DNA of 64,000 bases. It comes from Rouxiella sp. WC2420 (GTDB lineage Bacteria; Pseudomonadota; Gammaproteobacteria; Enterobacterales; Enterobacteriaceae). This document shows, piece after piece, positions 46,154 through 57,700 of this stretch. The first letter of the stretch is position 1; each line of letters starts with the position of its first letter. The stretch covers positions 2,170,001-2,234,000 of the forward strand of contig NZ_CP165628.1 in assembly GCF_041200025.1 (NCBI RefSeq), written 5' to 3'. The notes under the pieces were generated by a model. The model was not told the DNA's origin. It worked only from the letters and a program-made list of their open reading frames with translations, and did no database searches. A program made the translations under genes and the position numbers.

Positions 46154-47041
46154 ATGTTAAAAGCTGTTATCCCTGTTGCCGGTTTAGGCACACGTATGTT
46201 GCCTGCGACAAAGGCCATTCCGAAAGAAATGCTGCCAATTGTTGATAAGCCTCTGATTCAGTACATCGTTAATGAATGCGCTGCCGCTGGCATCAAAGAA
46301 ATCATTCTGGTCACTCACTCGTCCAAAAATGCAATTGAAAACCATTTTGACACCTCTTTCGAGCTTGAAAGCATGCTTGAGTCGCGCGTTAAGCGCCAGC
46401 TGCTGGAAGAGATCCAGTCTATCTGCCCGAAAGGCGTAACCATCATGAACGTGCGTCAGGGCCAGTCTAAAGGCCTCGGGCATGCTGTGCTTTGCGCGCG
46501 TCCGCTGATTGGCGATGCGCCTTTTGCCGTTATTTTGCCAGACGTTCTGATGGACGAAGTTTCTTGCGACCTGCGCAGAGACAACCTCGCTGCTATGGTT
46601 AAGCGTTTTGAAGAAACGGGTAACAGCCAGGTAATGGTTGAAGAAGTACCAGAAGAAGACGTTTCTAAATATGGCGTGGTTGACTGCAACGGTGTTGAAG
46701 GTGAACCTGGCAAAAGCATTCCAATGAAAGCTATCGTTGAGAAGCCGGACCGCAAAGACGCGCCATCAAATTTGGCGGTTGTTGGCCGTTATGTGTTTAA
46801 CGAAGACATCTGGCCTCTGCTGGCAGTAACCCCTTATGGTGCGGGTAACGAAATTCAGCTGACTGATGCAATTGCATTGCTGATGAAGAAAGAAACCGTT
46901 GAAGCCTTTACCATGACCGGCCGTTCGCACGACTGCGGCGACAAATTGGGTTATATGAAAGCTTTCGTAGAATATAGCCTGCGTCATAATGCTTCAGGCG
47001 CTCAATTTAAAGAATGGCTGAAAACACTGAAGATTGATTGA
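46154..47041 (+). CDS. galU: UTP-glucose-1-phosphate uridylyltransferase (GalU/GalF type)
   Basis: 295 residues. The nucleotide loop [19 protein letters not shown] keeps the Thr-Arg that is replaced in the non-catalytic E. coli GalF, and the later [14 protein letters not shown] resembles active GalU. Yet the short N-terminus [10 protein letters not shown] and IMNVRQG are GalF-like, as is the position before the O-antigen genes. It makes UDP-glucose, the precursor of UDP-galactose and UDP-glucuronate for LPS and capsule. The name galF is often used at this locus. A clear terminator follows. Confidence 0.9.
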   Translation: MLKAVIPVAGLGTRMLPATKAIPKEMLPIVDKPLIQYIVNECAAAGIKEIILVTHSSKNAIENHFDTSFELESMLESRVKRQLLEEIQSICPKGVTIMNVRQGQSKGLGHAVLCARPLIGDAPFAVILPDVLMDEVSCDLRRDNLAAMVKRFEETGNSQVMVEEVPEEDVSKYGVVDCNGVEGEPGKSIPMKAIVEKPDRKDAPSNLAVVGRYVFNEDIWPLLAVTPYGAGNEIQLTDAIALLMKKETVEAFTMTGRSHDCGDKLGYMKAFVEYSLRHNASGAQFKEWLKTLKID

Positions 47042-47070
47042 TTTTTACTTTTAAAATTGATTAAAAAAAA

Positions 47071-47093
47071 AGCACCGTTGATCGGTGCTTTTT
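47071..47093 (+). terminator. galU terminator
   Basis: agcaccg-ttgat-cggtgct forms a perfect seven-base stem followed by TTTTT and preceded by an A run; 30 bases after the galU stop. Confidence 0.92.
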
Positions 47094-47270
47094 GTGTTTT
47101 TAACAACCTTAAGTTATCAATAGAGATCATTGGAATTATTTTTCTGATGTTTATTTTATGAAATAGCTTAATTATTATTCATTCAAAGTTGAAAATATTG
47201 GCAATATCAACTTACGAGAATAATCTGGAAGAAATATATTTTTGTTCATGCCAGCATTTTGCGCACTCGA

Positions 47271-47300
47271 TTAGAACTTTTTACTAACAATAGCTATACT
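47271..47300 (+). promoter_or_regulatory. Candidate promoter of the O-antigen operon
   Basis: TATACT at 47295-47300 makes a good -10 element, with TTAGAA at 47271-47276 as a weak -35 at 18-base spacing. It lies about 75 bases before the JUMPstart element, which would then be in the transcribed leader, as required for RfaH action. Confidence 0.45.
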
Positions 47301-47375
47301 GGGCGGCAAATAGTTCCTGATTAATACCGCAGGGCACGCAACCCTCAAATAAAGCTTAATGACCCTTAAAACGAA

Positions 47376-47414
47376 CAGTACTTTGGTTGCTACAAGCCAA
47401 GGGCGGTAGCATTC
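47376..47414 (+). promoter_or_regulatory. JUMPstart element with ops site
   Basis: The segment beginning cagtactttggttgctac and containing gccaagggcggtagc matches the 39-base JUMPstart sequence of polysaccharide operons. The ops core GGCGGTAGC is at 47402-47410. RfaH is recruited at ops to paused polymerase and suppresses termination, needed for the roughly 15-kb transcript that follows. Confidence 0.92.
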
Positions 47415-47494
47415 ATCAAGGTCAAGCGACTCAATGCTAACTAATTGTTCTAATTAAAAAACTGTTGCAAAGTAAGATATCTTAAGGAAAGAAA

Positions 47495-48907
47495 ATGTTA
47501 CTCCCAGTGATCATGGCAGGTGGTACCGGCAGTCGTCTTTGGCCAATGTCCAGAGAGCTTTATCCTAAGCAGTTTTTAAGGTTGCACAGCAAAAATTCTA
47601 TGCTGCAAGAGACTGTACTTCGTTTGGACGATCTTGAAGTACGCGAGCCAGTTGTGATCTGCAATGACGAGCATCGTTTTCTGGTAGCAGAACAATTAAG
47701 ACAGATCAAAAAACTGTCTAATAACATTATTCTTGAACCTGTTGGACGCAATACTGCTCCTGCTATAGCTCTCGCGGCGCTGAACGCGATAAAAGATGGT
47801 GATGACCCGGTCATGCTGGTACTAGCTGCCGATCACGTCATTAATGATGTTGAAAAGTTTCACGAAGTTGTTGAAAAGGCGATTCCATTTGCCAGTAAAA
47901 ACAGTCTGGTAACCTTTGGTATTGTGCCTACCGGCCCTGAAACCGGATACGGTTATATTCAACGTGGCGAAAGCATTGGAGAACTTGATGAAGGCTATCA
48001 GGTTAAATGCTTTGTTGAAAAGCCTGACAGCGCTACTGCTGAAACCTATATCGCTTCCGGTGAATATTACTGGAACAGCGGCATGTTTATGTTCCGCGCC
48101 AAGAAATACCTCGAAGAGTTAGAGAAATTCCGTCCAGATATCTATGAAGCCTGCAAAAAATCACTGCATGATCTGCCAGATGGCATGGACTTCATCACCG
48201 TAGATAAAGAAGCGTTTTCACTTTGTCCTGATGATTCAGTCGACTATGCCGTGATGGAAAAAACCCGTAACGCGATGGTTGTGCCATTGGATGCAGGCTG
48301 GAGTGATGTTGGTTCCTGGTCAGCCTTGTGGGAAGTTAACGAAAAAGATGAGCAGAACAATGCGCTCACGGGCGACGTATTCCTGCACAACACCCATGAT
48401 TGTTATATTAATACCGATGAGAAAATGGTTGCGGCCGTTGGTGTGGAAAATCTGGTAATTGTAAATACTAAAGATGCGCTTCTGGTTGTTGATAAATCAA
48501 AAGTTCAAGATGTTAAGAAAGTTGTGGAATATCTTAAAACTAATCTGAGAAGCGAATATAAGCATCATCGCGATATTTACCGCCCTTGGGGTAAAAGCGA
48601 TTTAGTGGTTGCCGAGAATCGTTTCAATGTAAATCGCGTAACGGTTAATCCTGGCGGTAAATTATCCACTCAGATGCATCATCACCGCGCAGAACACTGG
48701 ATTATTCTGGCCGGTACCGCACAGGTCACTATCAGTGACAAGACTTTCCTGTTGACGGAAAATCAGTCAACGTTTATTCCGATTGGGTCAGTTCATACTC
48801 TGGAAAACCCAGGCAAAATCCCATTGGAAATTCTTGAAGTTCGCTCTGGTTCTTACCTTGGCAACGATGACGTTATTCGCATTAAAGATCACTACGGTCG
48901 TAATTAA
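47495..48907 (+). CDS. manC: Mannose-1-phosphate guanylyltransferase / mannose-6-phosphate isomerase ManC
   Basis: 470 residues, the usual bifunctional type II enzyme. The N-terminal GDP-mannose pyrophosphorylase has [14 protein letters not shown], the FVEKPDS motif and [17 protein letters not shown]. The C-terminal cupin has [16 protein letters not shown]. It makes GDP-mannose, source of both mannose and, through Gmd/Rmd, D-rhamnose. AAGGAAAG precedes the ATG; it is the first gene after the JUMPstart leader. Confidence 0.96.
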   Translation: MLLPVIMAGGTGSRLWPMSRELYPKQFLRLHSKNSMLQETVLRLDDLEVREPVVICNDEHRFLVAEQLRQIKKLSNNIILEPVGRNTAPAIALAALNAIKDGDDPVMLVLAADHVINDVEKFHEVVEKAIPFASKNSLVTFGIVPTGPETGYGYIQRGESIGELDEGYQVKCFVEKPDSATAETYIASGEYYWNSGMFMFRAKKYLEELEKFRPDIYEACKKSLHDLPDGMDFITVDKEAFSLCPDDSVDYAVMEKTRNAMVVPLDAGWSDVGSWSALWEVNEKDEQNNALTGDVFLHNTHDCYINTDEKMVAAVGVENLVIVNTKDALLVVDKSKVQDVKKVVEYLKTNLRSEYKHHRDIYRPWGKSDLVVAENRFNVNRVTVNPGGKLSTQMHHHRAEHWIILAGTAQVTISDKTFLLTENQSTFIPIGSVHTLENPGKIPLEILEVRSGSYLGNDDVIRIKDHYGRN

Positions 48908-48921
48908 TTCTTGAGGTTTAC

Positions 48922-50295
48922 ATGACTACGTTAACTTGTTTCAAAGCTTATGATATCCGTGGAAAACTGGGCAAAGAGTTAAATACAGATATCGCTTACC
49001 GTATTGGTCGTGCATTTGGTGAATACCTCAAGCCGAAAAAAGTTGTTTTAGGTGGTGATGTCCGCTTAACCAGCGAAGAGCTGAAATTGGCGCTTGCCAA
49101 TGGCCTTATGGATGCCGGAACCGACGTTTATGATATCGGTGTCAGTGGTACTGAAGAAGTTTATTTTTCCACCTTCCATTTAGATATGGACGGCGGTATT
49201 GAAGTTACTGCAAGTCATAATCCAATGGATTATAACGGCATGAAACTGGTGCGTAAGAATTCCCAGCCTATCAGCGGTGATACCGGGCTGCTTGATATTA
49301 AGCGATTGGCCGAGCAAAACGAATTTGCTGCAGTAGATTCCTCCAAACGCGGTACTTATCAGAAAATCGATATTCTTGAACAATATGTTGATCACCTTCT
49401 GGGTTATATTAATCCTTCAGCGCTTAAACCTCTGAAGTTGGTGATCAACTCAGGAAATGGCGCAGCAGGACACGTTATCGATGAGATTGAACGCCGCTTC
49501 AAAAAAGATAATGTCCCAGTGACATTTATCAAAGTTCATAATCAGCCCGATGGTAATTTCCCTAACGGTATTCCTAATCCACTGCTGCCAGAATGTCGCG
49601 CCGATACCGCTGACGCAGTAAAAGCGCATAATGCAGATATGGGTATCGCTTTTGATGGTGACTTCGACCGCTGCTTCTTCTTTGATGCGCAGGGCGAATT
49701 CATCGAGGGTTATTATATTGTCGGCTTATTGGGACAGGCATTCCTCGAAAAGAATCCTGGCCAAAAAATAATTCACGACCCGCGCCTGACCTGGAATACG
49801 CAGGATATTGTGAGCCAGTCTGGCGGCGTGGCGATTATGTCGAAAACGGGCCACGCGTTTATTAAAGAACGCATGCGCAGTGAAGACGCCGTGTATGGCG
49901 GCGAGATGAGCGCCCACCACTATTTCCGTGATTTCGCCTACTGCGACAGTGGCATGATCCCGTGGTTGCTGGTGGCCGAACTGGTTTCGGTGAAAGGTAA
50001 CTCGCTGAGCAGCATGGTGAAAGATCGCATGGCGGCATTCCCTGCATCTGGAGAAATCAACCGCAAGGTAGAAGATGCCAAGCTGGTTATCCAAAGAATT
50101 CGCGATACTTACGAATCCGACGCACTGAATGTCGATTTCACCGATGGCCTCAGCCTCGAGTTTGCTGATTGGCGCTTCAACCTGAGAAGCTCCAATACCG
50201 AGCCTGTTATCCGATTGAACGTTGAATCAAAAGGGAATACTGAGCTGATGAATCAGAAAACAGCAGAGATATTAGCGTTAATGGGCGGGGAGTAA
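48922..50295 (+). CDS. manB: Phosphomannomutase ManB
   Basis: 457 residues of the alpha-D-phosphohexomutase family. It has the active-site serine loop [15 protein letters not shown], the metal loop [12 protein letters not shown], the sugar-binding [10 protein letters not shown] and the phosphate loop [12 protein letters not shown]. It converts mannose-6-phosphate to mannose-1-phosphate for ManC, 14 bases upstream. Confidence 0.96.
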   Translation: MTTLTCFKAYDIRGKLGKELNTDIAYRIGRAFGEYLKPKKVVLGGDVRLTSEELKLALANGLMDAGTDVYDIGVSGTEEVYFSTFHLDMDGGIEVTASHNPMDYNGMKLVRKNSQPISGDTGLLDIKRLAEQNEFAAVDSSKRGTYQKIDILEQYVDHLLGYINPSALKPLKLVINSGNGAAGHVIDEIERRFKKDNVPVTFIKVHNQPDGNFPNGIPNPLLPECRADTADAVKAHNADMGIAFDGDFDRCFFFDAQGEFIEGYYIVGLLGQAFLEKNPGQKIIHDPRLTWNTQDIVSQSGGVAIMSKTGHAFIKERMRSEDAVYGGEMSAHHYFRDFAYCDSGMIPWLLVAELVSVKGNSLSSMVKDRMAAFPASGEINRKVEDAKLVIQRIRDTYESDALNVDFTDGLSLEFADWRFNLRSSNTEPVIRLNVESKGNTELMNQKTAEILALMGGE

Positions 50296-50297
50296 TT

Positions 50298-51092
50298 TTG
50301 AAAGATACACTTCAAGCAATTTATAGGTATCGAGATTTTATTACTGGCAGTGTAAAACGGGACTTTCAGTCCCGTTATCAGGCAAGTTTTCTTGGAGCGG
50401 CCTGGTTGATTTTGCAACCTGTAGCAATGATTCTTGTTTATACCTTGATATTTTCTCAAGTCATGAGAGCACGTCTTCCTGAGGTATCAGGCTCGTTTTC
50501 ATACAGTATCTATTTATGCTCAGGATTACTAACGTGGGGACTATTCGCAGAAACGTTAAGTAATTTACAGAATGTTTTCTTATCCAACGCCAATTTATTG
50601 AAGAAAATAAGTTTTCCGAAAATCTGCTTGCCTATTATCGCATCGCTATCTTCGTTTATTAATTTCTTAATTATTTTTGCATTGTTTACTATTTTCTTGA
50701 TAGCAAGTGGTAACTTTCCCGGGATTTATTTTCTGGCATTATTTCCGGTAGTTATTATTCAAATGCTCTTTGCTATTGGCCTGGGTGTTATATTAGGCGT
50801 TATGAACGTGTTTGTGCGTGACGTGGGGCAATTCGTTGGCATTTTACTTCAATTTTGGTTCTGGTTTACGCCAATCGTCTATATTGCCAACACACTGCCA
50901 GCATGGGTTAGAGGTGCAATATCTTATAATCCGCTGACCAACATTATTGAGTCTTATCAAAGTATATTTGTATACCATAAATGGCCTAATTGGGAATCAT
51001 TGTTGCCAATCACAATTATTTCCATCTTGCTGTGCATTTTTGCATTTTCTATGTTTAGAAAACATGCCGCTGATATTGTGGATGAAATATAA
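50298..51092 (+). CDS. wzm: O-antigen ABC exporter permease Wzm
   Basis: 264 residues, starting at a TTG (50298) behind GGGGAG; no ATG exists before residue 50, and the TTG start restores the conserved N-terminus KDTLQAIYRYRDFITGSVKRDF. Six hydrophobic segments of the ABC-2 family are visible, with the amphipathic gate-helix region before them. With Wzt it exports a finished undecaprenyl-linked polymer. It overlaps wzt by one base (TAATG). Confidence 0.94.
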   Translation: MKDTLQAIYRYRDFITGSVKRDFQSRYQASFLGAAWLILQPVAMILVYTLIFSQVMRARLPEVSGSFSYSIYLCSGLLTWGLFAETLSNLQNVFLSNANLLKKISFPKICLPIIASLSSFINFLIIFALFTIFLIASGNFPGIYFLALFPVVIIQMLFAIGLGVILGVMNVFVRDVGQFVGILLQFWFWFTPIVYIANTLPAWVRGAISYNPLTNIIESYQSIFVYHKWPNWESLLPITIISILLCIFAFSMFRKHAADIVDEI

Positions 51093-52384
51093 TGATAAGT
51101 ATATCGGTTAAGAACGTTGGTAAAGCTTACAAGCAGTACTCTTCTAAATGGGGACGTATTGCCGAAAAATTAATCCCAGGAAAAGCAAGCTTGCATAAAA
51201 AGAAATGGGTATTAAAAGACATTTCCTTTGAAATAGAAGCTGGTGACTCGATTGGTATCGTGGGCGTTAATGGAGCAGGAAAAAGTACCTTACTCAAATT
51301 ATTGACAGGTACGACTATTCCTACCACCGGTGAGATTCATATCAACGGTAAAGTAGCTGCTTTATTAGAACTTGGTATGGGGTTCCACCCTGACTTTACC
51401 GGTAGACAAAATGTCTTCATGTCAGGCCTTCTGATGGGGCATAAAAGGCATGATATTGAACAATTAGTTCGTGAAATTGAAGACTTTGCAGAGATCGGTG
51501 ATTATATTGATCAGCCTGTGAGAGTTTATTCAAGTGGCATGCAAATGAGGCTAGCTTTTGCCGTTGCTACAGCTTCGCGCCCTGATATTTTGATTGTCGA
51601 TGAAGCATTGTCGGTTGGTGATGTTAAATTTCAGGCTAAGTGTTTTGAACGTATTTCGAATTTCAGGAAAGCGGGTACGACATTATTGCTGGTATCACAC
51701 AGTGCGAGTGATATCGTCAAGCACTGTAACCACGCTATTTTCCTGAAAGATGGCAATATTGAAAGTATTGGCTCTTCCCGCGATGTGACTAACCGCTACC
51801 TGGATGAATTATTCGGTAAGAAAAGGTCCAAAGTAGAAGCTGAAGATGTCTCGAATGACAAAGGCTCACTTGCAGACATCATCAATACTGAAAGTGAAGA
51901 CGTATACGCAACACGCCCTGGATATCGTAAAGAAGAGCATAGATGGGGTCAGGGTGGCGCCAAAATCATTGATTTTGAAGTTAAATCTGAGGGCGTCAGT
52001 TATCCTTCCATAATTGAAAGCAAGGCTTCGACAGATTTCTATATGAAAGTTCTGTTCGAAAAGGATTATGAAAGTGTAGTACCTGGATTTCTCATCAAAA
52101 GTCTAGAAGGGTTGTTCCTTTATGGAACAAACGCATTCCTGGCATCTGAGGGGCGCGAAAGCATTTCTGTAAGTGCTGGTGAGATTAAAGTATTCAAATT
52201 TTCGTTCCCAGTAAATTTAAACGTAGGCAATTATCTGGTTTCTTTCGGCATCTCGTCTGGAAAACCTCCGGCAGATGTTGAACCGCTAGATAGAAGATAC
52301 GATTCTGTAATTTTAAATATTTCTCGAACCATGGAGTTCTGGGGAATAGTTGATTTTAAATCTAAATTTGAAGTTATAAAGTAG
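51092..52384 (+). CDS. wzt: O-antigen ABC exporter ATPase Wzt with carbohydrate-binding C-domain
   Basis: 430 residues. The N-terminal ATPase has Walker A GVNGAGKST, signature VYSSGMQMRLAFAVA and Walker B ILIVDEALSVGD (about residues 55-180). From about residue 270 an extra beta-sandwich domain follows, the type that in E. coli O9a recognises the capped nonreducing end of the O-chain. Its presence predicts that export depends on a WbdD-made cap, and a wbdD-like gene is next. Confidence 0.94.
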   Translation: MISISVKNVGKAYKQYSSKWGRIAEKLIPGKASLHKKKWVLKDISFEIEAGDSIGIVGVNGAGKSTLLKLLTGTTIPTTGEIHINGKVAALLELGMGFHPDFTGRQNVFMSGLLMGHKRHDIEQLVREIEDFAEIGDYIDQPVRVYSSGMQMRLAFAVATASRPDILIVDEALSVGDVKFQAKCFERISNFRKAGTTLLLVSHSASDIVKHCNHAIFLKDGNIESIGSSRDVTNRYLDELFGKKRSKVEAEDVSNDKGSLADIINTESEDVYATRPGYRKEEHRWGQGGAKIIDFEVKSEGVSYPSIIESKASTDFYMKVLFEKDYESVVPGFLIKSLEGLFLYGTNAFLASEGRESISVSAGEIKVFKFSFPVNLNVGNYLVSFGISSGKPPADVEPLDRRYDSVILNISRTMEFWGIVDFKSKFEVIK

Positions 52385-52401
52385 TGAATGCTGGGAGTAA
52401 T

Positions 52402-54753
52402 ATGAAAAACAAAATTAAAGAACTGGTTGACTTGTTACCTGAAGTTTATCAGACGATATATGGACATCCTGATTTATCGCAAGTCGTTTCAAGAGAATGC
52501 TTTGATCGACTCACTGAGATCAATATTGTTTATTCCGCTCTTGAAGATAAGCTTGGTAGGCCACTACGCGTTCTAGATTTAGGTTGTGCCCAAGGATTCT
52601 TCTGCCTAAGCTTGGCCGAGAGAGGAGCCACAGTATTGGGTATCGATTTCCTGGAAGCAAATATCAATCTGTGTAATGCGCTTGCAGAAGAGAATTCTCA
52701 TTTAAACGTTAAATTCTCCCAGGGAAGAATCGAAGAAGTTATTACACAACTGGAAAACGATGAATATGATCTCGTTACCGGATTAAGTGTATTCCATCAT
52801 ATTGTTCACCAGAATGGTCTAGAAACGGTCAAAGAATGGATCGGCCACATGGCCGAGAAAGTCGCTGTAATGATATTTGAGTTGGCTATTAATAGCGAAC
52901 CTCTGTATTGGGCTGCATCTCTTCCTGATAAGACTAAAGATCTAATTTCCAAATGTGCCTTCGTACATGAACTTGGCTTATATCCAACACATCTTTCTGA
53001 AATTGAAAGGCCACTGTATGTTGCCAGTAATTATTACTGGATATTTGGAGATAAGTTAGAGCGTTTTAGCTCTTCGAAATCAGAACCTCATGCTTTCGCA
53101 GATAACGTACACAAAGGCACTCGCAAATATTTTTTCAGTGATGACTATGTTGTTAAGCTTTTTGATACAAGCACTGAACTTAAAGACAGAAATTCTAAAG
53201 AGTTAAAGAGAGAAATTGAGTTTTTATCTTCACCTCCACAAGGTTTTAATACGCCAAAGTTAATTACTCATGGTCATACTCAAAATGAATCATGGTTAGT
53301 TATGGAATTGCTTCCTGGCGATCTTTTGCTGGACGCGATTAATAATGATCATTCTTATAACTCTGAAAAGGTATTATTATCTATTCTTGAGCAGCTGATT
53401 GTTCTTGAGGAAAATCAGCTTTATCATGACGATATCAGAACGTGGAATATCCTGCTTCAGGAAAATGACGTAGCCAGAATCATTGATTACGGTTCTATAA
53501 CCAATGAGAAAAAAGACTGTCTCTGGCCGTACAATATCTATCTTTCATTTTTGATATTACTGTCTGAAGTTGTTAGTAAAATTCAAAACGACGTTAATCC
53601 GTTACGTAATGTTTCAATCAGTACTTTCAATCTTCCGAGCCCCTATAATCTTTATCTGCGCGCTTTGTGGGATGTTCCCGCTGAAGAATGGTCTTTCAAG
53701 AAAATCTACGACTGTATTTCTAATCACGACCTCAGCTACGGTCAATTAGAAGCTAGTTCAATGACCAGCGTATGGATGAACGCCATCGAAGAAGGCTTAC
53801 AGTCCAGCATTGACTACGCAAAATATATTTATAACGAAAGCCAAGTTGTTAAATCTGAACTGCAGCTGTTAGAGCATTCACAACAGGCAGCAGATTTACA
53901 GCTACTGACTCAAGCTACTGAACAAGAAGATTTGGAAAAAGTCGCTTTATTGGCCAAGTTAGAGCATTTTGAACAAGTTCAGCACTCATTCAAGGCACAG
54001 CAGACGCATCAGCTGGAGCAATATCAACAGCTTCAGCAGGTTAGCGAACAGCAGCAGCTTCAAATTCAACAGCTTGAACAGTATCAACAACAATTTCAGA
54101 TTGAGCGCTATGAACAGCTTGAGCAGCTCGAGCAGATGGAACTGAACAACCCTATTGCAGATGCAGAAAAAAATGAAAGGTTGCACCATTTAGAACAGCT
54201 AAAACAAATGGTTGAACTTGATCGTTTTGAACGACTGACCAAAGATCGAATCCAGAAAATTGAGGATTCTATTGAAATGGAATTAGTTCTGACTAAAGAA
54301 AAGCTGCATCAGGCCGAAATACAGCTACAGCATACTCATGCCCATATTGGTGAAATACATCGAAGCACTTCCTGGCGTGTTTCTTCACCAATCAGGATTG
54401 CCAAAAGGCTGATTACAGGCCAGCAACCTGGCGGCTTGAAAAATTCAGCAATAACACTGATAAAGAGAGTCGTTCGTAAAACAGCTAAAACGGGTATTAA
54501 CTATGTGGGAAGAAAACCGAAGCTGAAAAACTTTGCTATTTCTACCGCCCACAAATTGGGTGTTTATAATAAGCTTGTTTCTTTTTATCACAGATATAAA
54601 AGAATTAGCCCAGTCATTACACCTGGTACTACACCCATGCCTGATAGCAGCAATTATCAAGAGCATAATTTGAAGATGTCGTCTCGTACTAGTAAAGTTT
54701 ATTCATTTTTATTAAAAAAAGAAAATGATAAGAAGAATAAGAGGAATGATTGA
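52402..54753 (+). CDS. wbdD: WbdD-like O-antigen chain terminator: methyltransferase, kinase and coiled-coil ruler
   Basis: 783 residues from ATG 52402, behind GGGAG; the GTG at 52384 is less likely. Domains: SAM methyltransferase (about 20-180, motif LDLGCAQGFFCLSLAERG); a kinase-like domain (about 240-430) with catalytic YHDDIRTWNI and metal motif RIIDYGSI; a Gln/Leu/Glu-rich coiled coil (about 485-655) with repeated QLEQYQQ units; and a basic C-terminus (RSTSWRV...) that should bind the membrane and recruit the polymerase. E. coli O8/O9a WbdD caps the nonreducing end (phosphate and/or methyl), and its coiled-coil length sets chain length. Here the protein is longer than the 708-residue O9a version. 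Position between wzt and wbdA matches those loci. Confidence 0.9.
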   Translation: MKNKIKELVDLLPEVYQTIYGHPDLSQVVSRECFDRLTEINIVYSALEDKLGRPLRVLDLGCAQGFFCLSLAERGATVLGIDFLEANINLCNALAEENSHLNVKFSQGRIEEVITQLENDEYDLVTGLSVFHHIVHQNGLETVKEWIGHMAEKVAVMIFELAINSEPLYWAASLPDKTKDLISKCAFVHELGLYPTHLSEIERPLYVASNYYWIFGDKLERFSSSKSEPHAFADNVHKGTRKYFFSDDYVVKLFDTSTELKDRNSKELKREIEFLSSPPQGFNTPKLITHGHTQNESWLVMELLPGDLLLDAINNDHSYNSEKVLLSILEQLIVLEENQLYHDDIRTWNILLQENDVARIIDYGSITNEKKDCLWPYNIYLSFLILLSEVVSKIQNDVNPLRNVSISTFNLPSPYNLYLRALWDVPAEEWSFKKIYDCISNHDLSYGQLEASSMTSVWMNAIEEGLQSSIDYAKYIYNESQVVKSELQLLEHSQQAADLQLLTQATEQEDLEKVALLAKLEHFEQVQHSFKAQQTHQLEQYQQLQQVSEQQQLQIQQLEQYQQQFQIERYEQLEQLEQMELNNPIADAEKNERLHHLEQLKQMVELDRFERLTKDRIQKIEDSIEMELVLTKEKLHQAEIQLQHTHAHIGEIHRSTSWRVSSPIRIAKRLITGQQPGGLKNSAITLIKRVVRKTAKTGINYVGRKPKLKNFAISTAHKLGVYNKLVSFYHRYKRISPVITPGTTPMPDSSNYQEHNLKMSSRTSKVYSFLLKKENDKKNKRND

Positions 54754-57700
54754 TGCGGATTGCCATTGATATGCAGGCGTTACAAGCGTCTAACTCCAGG
54801 CGAGGGATTGGACGTTATACTTTAGGGCTTGTAAAAAAAATGCTGGAAATAAACCAGGAGCATGAAGTTATTTTCGTGCTCAATGGATTGTTTGTAGATG
54901 GCATTGAATATATTAGAAAGGAATTTTCTGGGTTAATTTCTTCAGATAATATTTATGTTTGGCATGCAGTAAGCCCTGTTAATTTCCACGATGTTTCTAA
55001 CGATGGGCGCAGAAATGCCGCCCAAAAAATTCGCGAAGATTTTATCAACAGGTTAGAACCTGATCTTCTTCTGGTGACCTCTCTTTTTGAGGGATTGGGA
55101 GATGATGCAGTTTTGAGTATCGGAGACTATAAAACTTCTATACCAACTGCTGTAATCTTATACGATCTCATTCCTCTTATTCATAAGAAGATTTATCTTG
55201 ATAATGAGCTTGTATCTCGATGGTACTTAAATAAAATTGATAATTTGAAGAGGGCCGATCTTCTTTTATCAATTTCTGAATCATCTGGCAAAGAAGCAGA
55301 AAAATATCTTTCGTTCCCTGCGGATAAGGTAGTTAACATATCGACTGCTTGCGAAGAAATTTTCCATAAACAGTCTTTTGAAGAGTCTGAACTGGAAATT
55401 CTTCGTAATAAGTTGGGCATCGACGGCTCATTTATCATGTATACCGGCGGAATCGATCACCGCAAAAATATTGAAGGACTGATCAAGGCATACGCCAAGC
55501 TTGATGAAAGTTTAAAATCAAAATATCAATTAGCCATTGTTTGCTCAATCCAAGACAGTGAACGTGAAAGATTAACAAGCTTTATTAAAAGCTTAAAAAT
55601 AAATAAAAGTAGTATTATTTTCACTAATTACGTCTCTGATGACGATCTTGTTAAGCTATACAACAGCTGCGAATTATTTGTTTTCCCTTCCTGGCATGAA
55701 GGTTTTGGTTTGCCGGTTCTAGAAGCCATGAAATGTGGTAAAGCGGTGATTGGCGGAGAATTATCGAGTATTCCAGAAGTTATTGGTCTCGACTCTGCTT
55801 TATTTAACCCTTTTGATATTGATAATATTACCCAAAAAATAACTCAAGTATTAACGGATAAGCATTTCAAGTCCACACTTGAGGAGCATGCACTGGTGCA
55901 GGCGGAAAATTTCTCGTGGGAACTTTCCGCGACCCATGCCTGGAATGCTCTGAATGAACTACAAAGCAAAAAGCTTCAAAAGTCCGTTGTATTGAGTAAA
56001 TCTCGTCCAAGTCTGGCCTTCGTATCACCACTGCCTCCAGAAAGAAGCGGAATAAGTGATTACAGTGCAGAATTGCTGACCGAGCTGAGCACTCATTATG
56101 ATATTGATGTTATTGTTAATCAGCCCCACTCAGTGAGTGATGCTTACGTCAAAAGTAACTTTGCCATCAAAGATATTTCATGGCTAAGGGCCCACGCCAA
56201 TAGTTACGATCGCGTGCTTTACCACTTTGGTAATTCCGATTTTCATTCCCACATGTTTGATCTATTAGAAGACATACCTGGTGTTGTGGTTTTACACGAC
56301 TTTTATCTCTCGGGTATTGTCGCCCATATGGATGTTATCACTCATGAGAAACCAGGGTTGTGGGATCAAGAGCTGCTAAAATCGATAGGTTGGAAGGGAT
56401 TAAAAGAGAGATATACAGCTAGCGATACTGGCGATGTCGTTTTCGCTTATCCGTGCAATCTTTCGGTTCTACAAAATGCATTAGGTATTATTGCTCATTC
56501 GGATTATTCGAAGAAACTGGCCGCTTTTTATTATGGCGATCAGTCCCTCAAATCATGGTCAACGATCCCATTATTAAAGACCCCAGTCTTTGATATTAAA
56601 AAAGCAGACATTCGTAAAAAACTGCGGATGGAAAAGGACAGCTTTATCGTTAGCAGTTTTGGGTTATTAGGCAAAACGAAACTTAATGATAGACTGTTAT
56701 CAGCATGGCTCGCATCACCGTTAGCGAATAAATCAGATTGTTTCCTGGTATTTGTAGGACAAAATGAAAGCGGTGTTTATGGTAATAATTTGCAGCAGGT
56801 TATAAACAAAGCTAGCTGCAAGAATAAAGTTAAAATTACCGGATGGGCTTCTGCAGAAGATTATAAATCCTGGCTTTCTGCATCTGATGTTGGTGTTCAG
56901 TTGCGCACTTCTTCTCGTGGAGAAACGTCAGCTGCCGTGCTCGATTGCATGAACTACGGACTTGCAACAATTGTTAATGCCAATGGGTCAATGGCAGATC
57001 TTGATGAGAATAGCGTGTGGAAATTAGAAGATAATTTCACTGAAGAAGATTTGGTCGGGGCATTAACAGAGCTTTACGAAAACCATGAAAAAAGGACTCG
57101 TCTGCAAGAGTCTGCTCGTTATCAGATACATAAGTATCACAACCCAAGACACTGCGCAGAAGAGTATTACAACACTATTGAAGAGTTATACGCTAAACCT
57201 TCAAACAAATATCATGAGCTAATTGATCACGTAGTGAATGACGATCGTTACGATGTGAGCAATCAATATGTTGAGTTCGCAACAGCTATTTCAAATAACT
57301 TTGAGCCGTTACCTCATAAGAAACAGCTGCTATTGGATATTTCAGAATTGGTACAGCGAGATGCCCGAAGCGGTATTCAGCGGGTGGTGCGTTCAATCTT
57401 GAATGAGTTGCTTACCAATCCGCCAGCAGGATGGAATGTTGAGCCGGTATATGCGACAAGCTCTGAACCTGGCTATTTTTATGCTCGTGAGTTTACCTCT
57501 AAATTCTTTGATATTCCTCACTATCAGGCGGTCGATACTCCTATCGAAAGTTGGCGTGGCGATTTATTTTTTGGGTTGGATTTACAGCCAAATGTTGTTG
57601 CTTACCAAAAAGACTATTTGCTCAGCCTGAAAGCAAAAGGGGTGAAAGTTAAATTTGCAGTTTATGACATTCTGCCTGTCACCATGTCTAATATGTTCTT

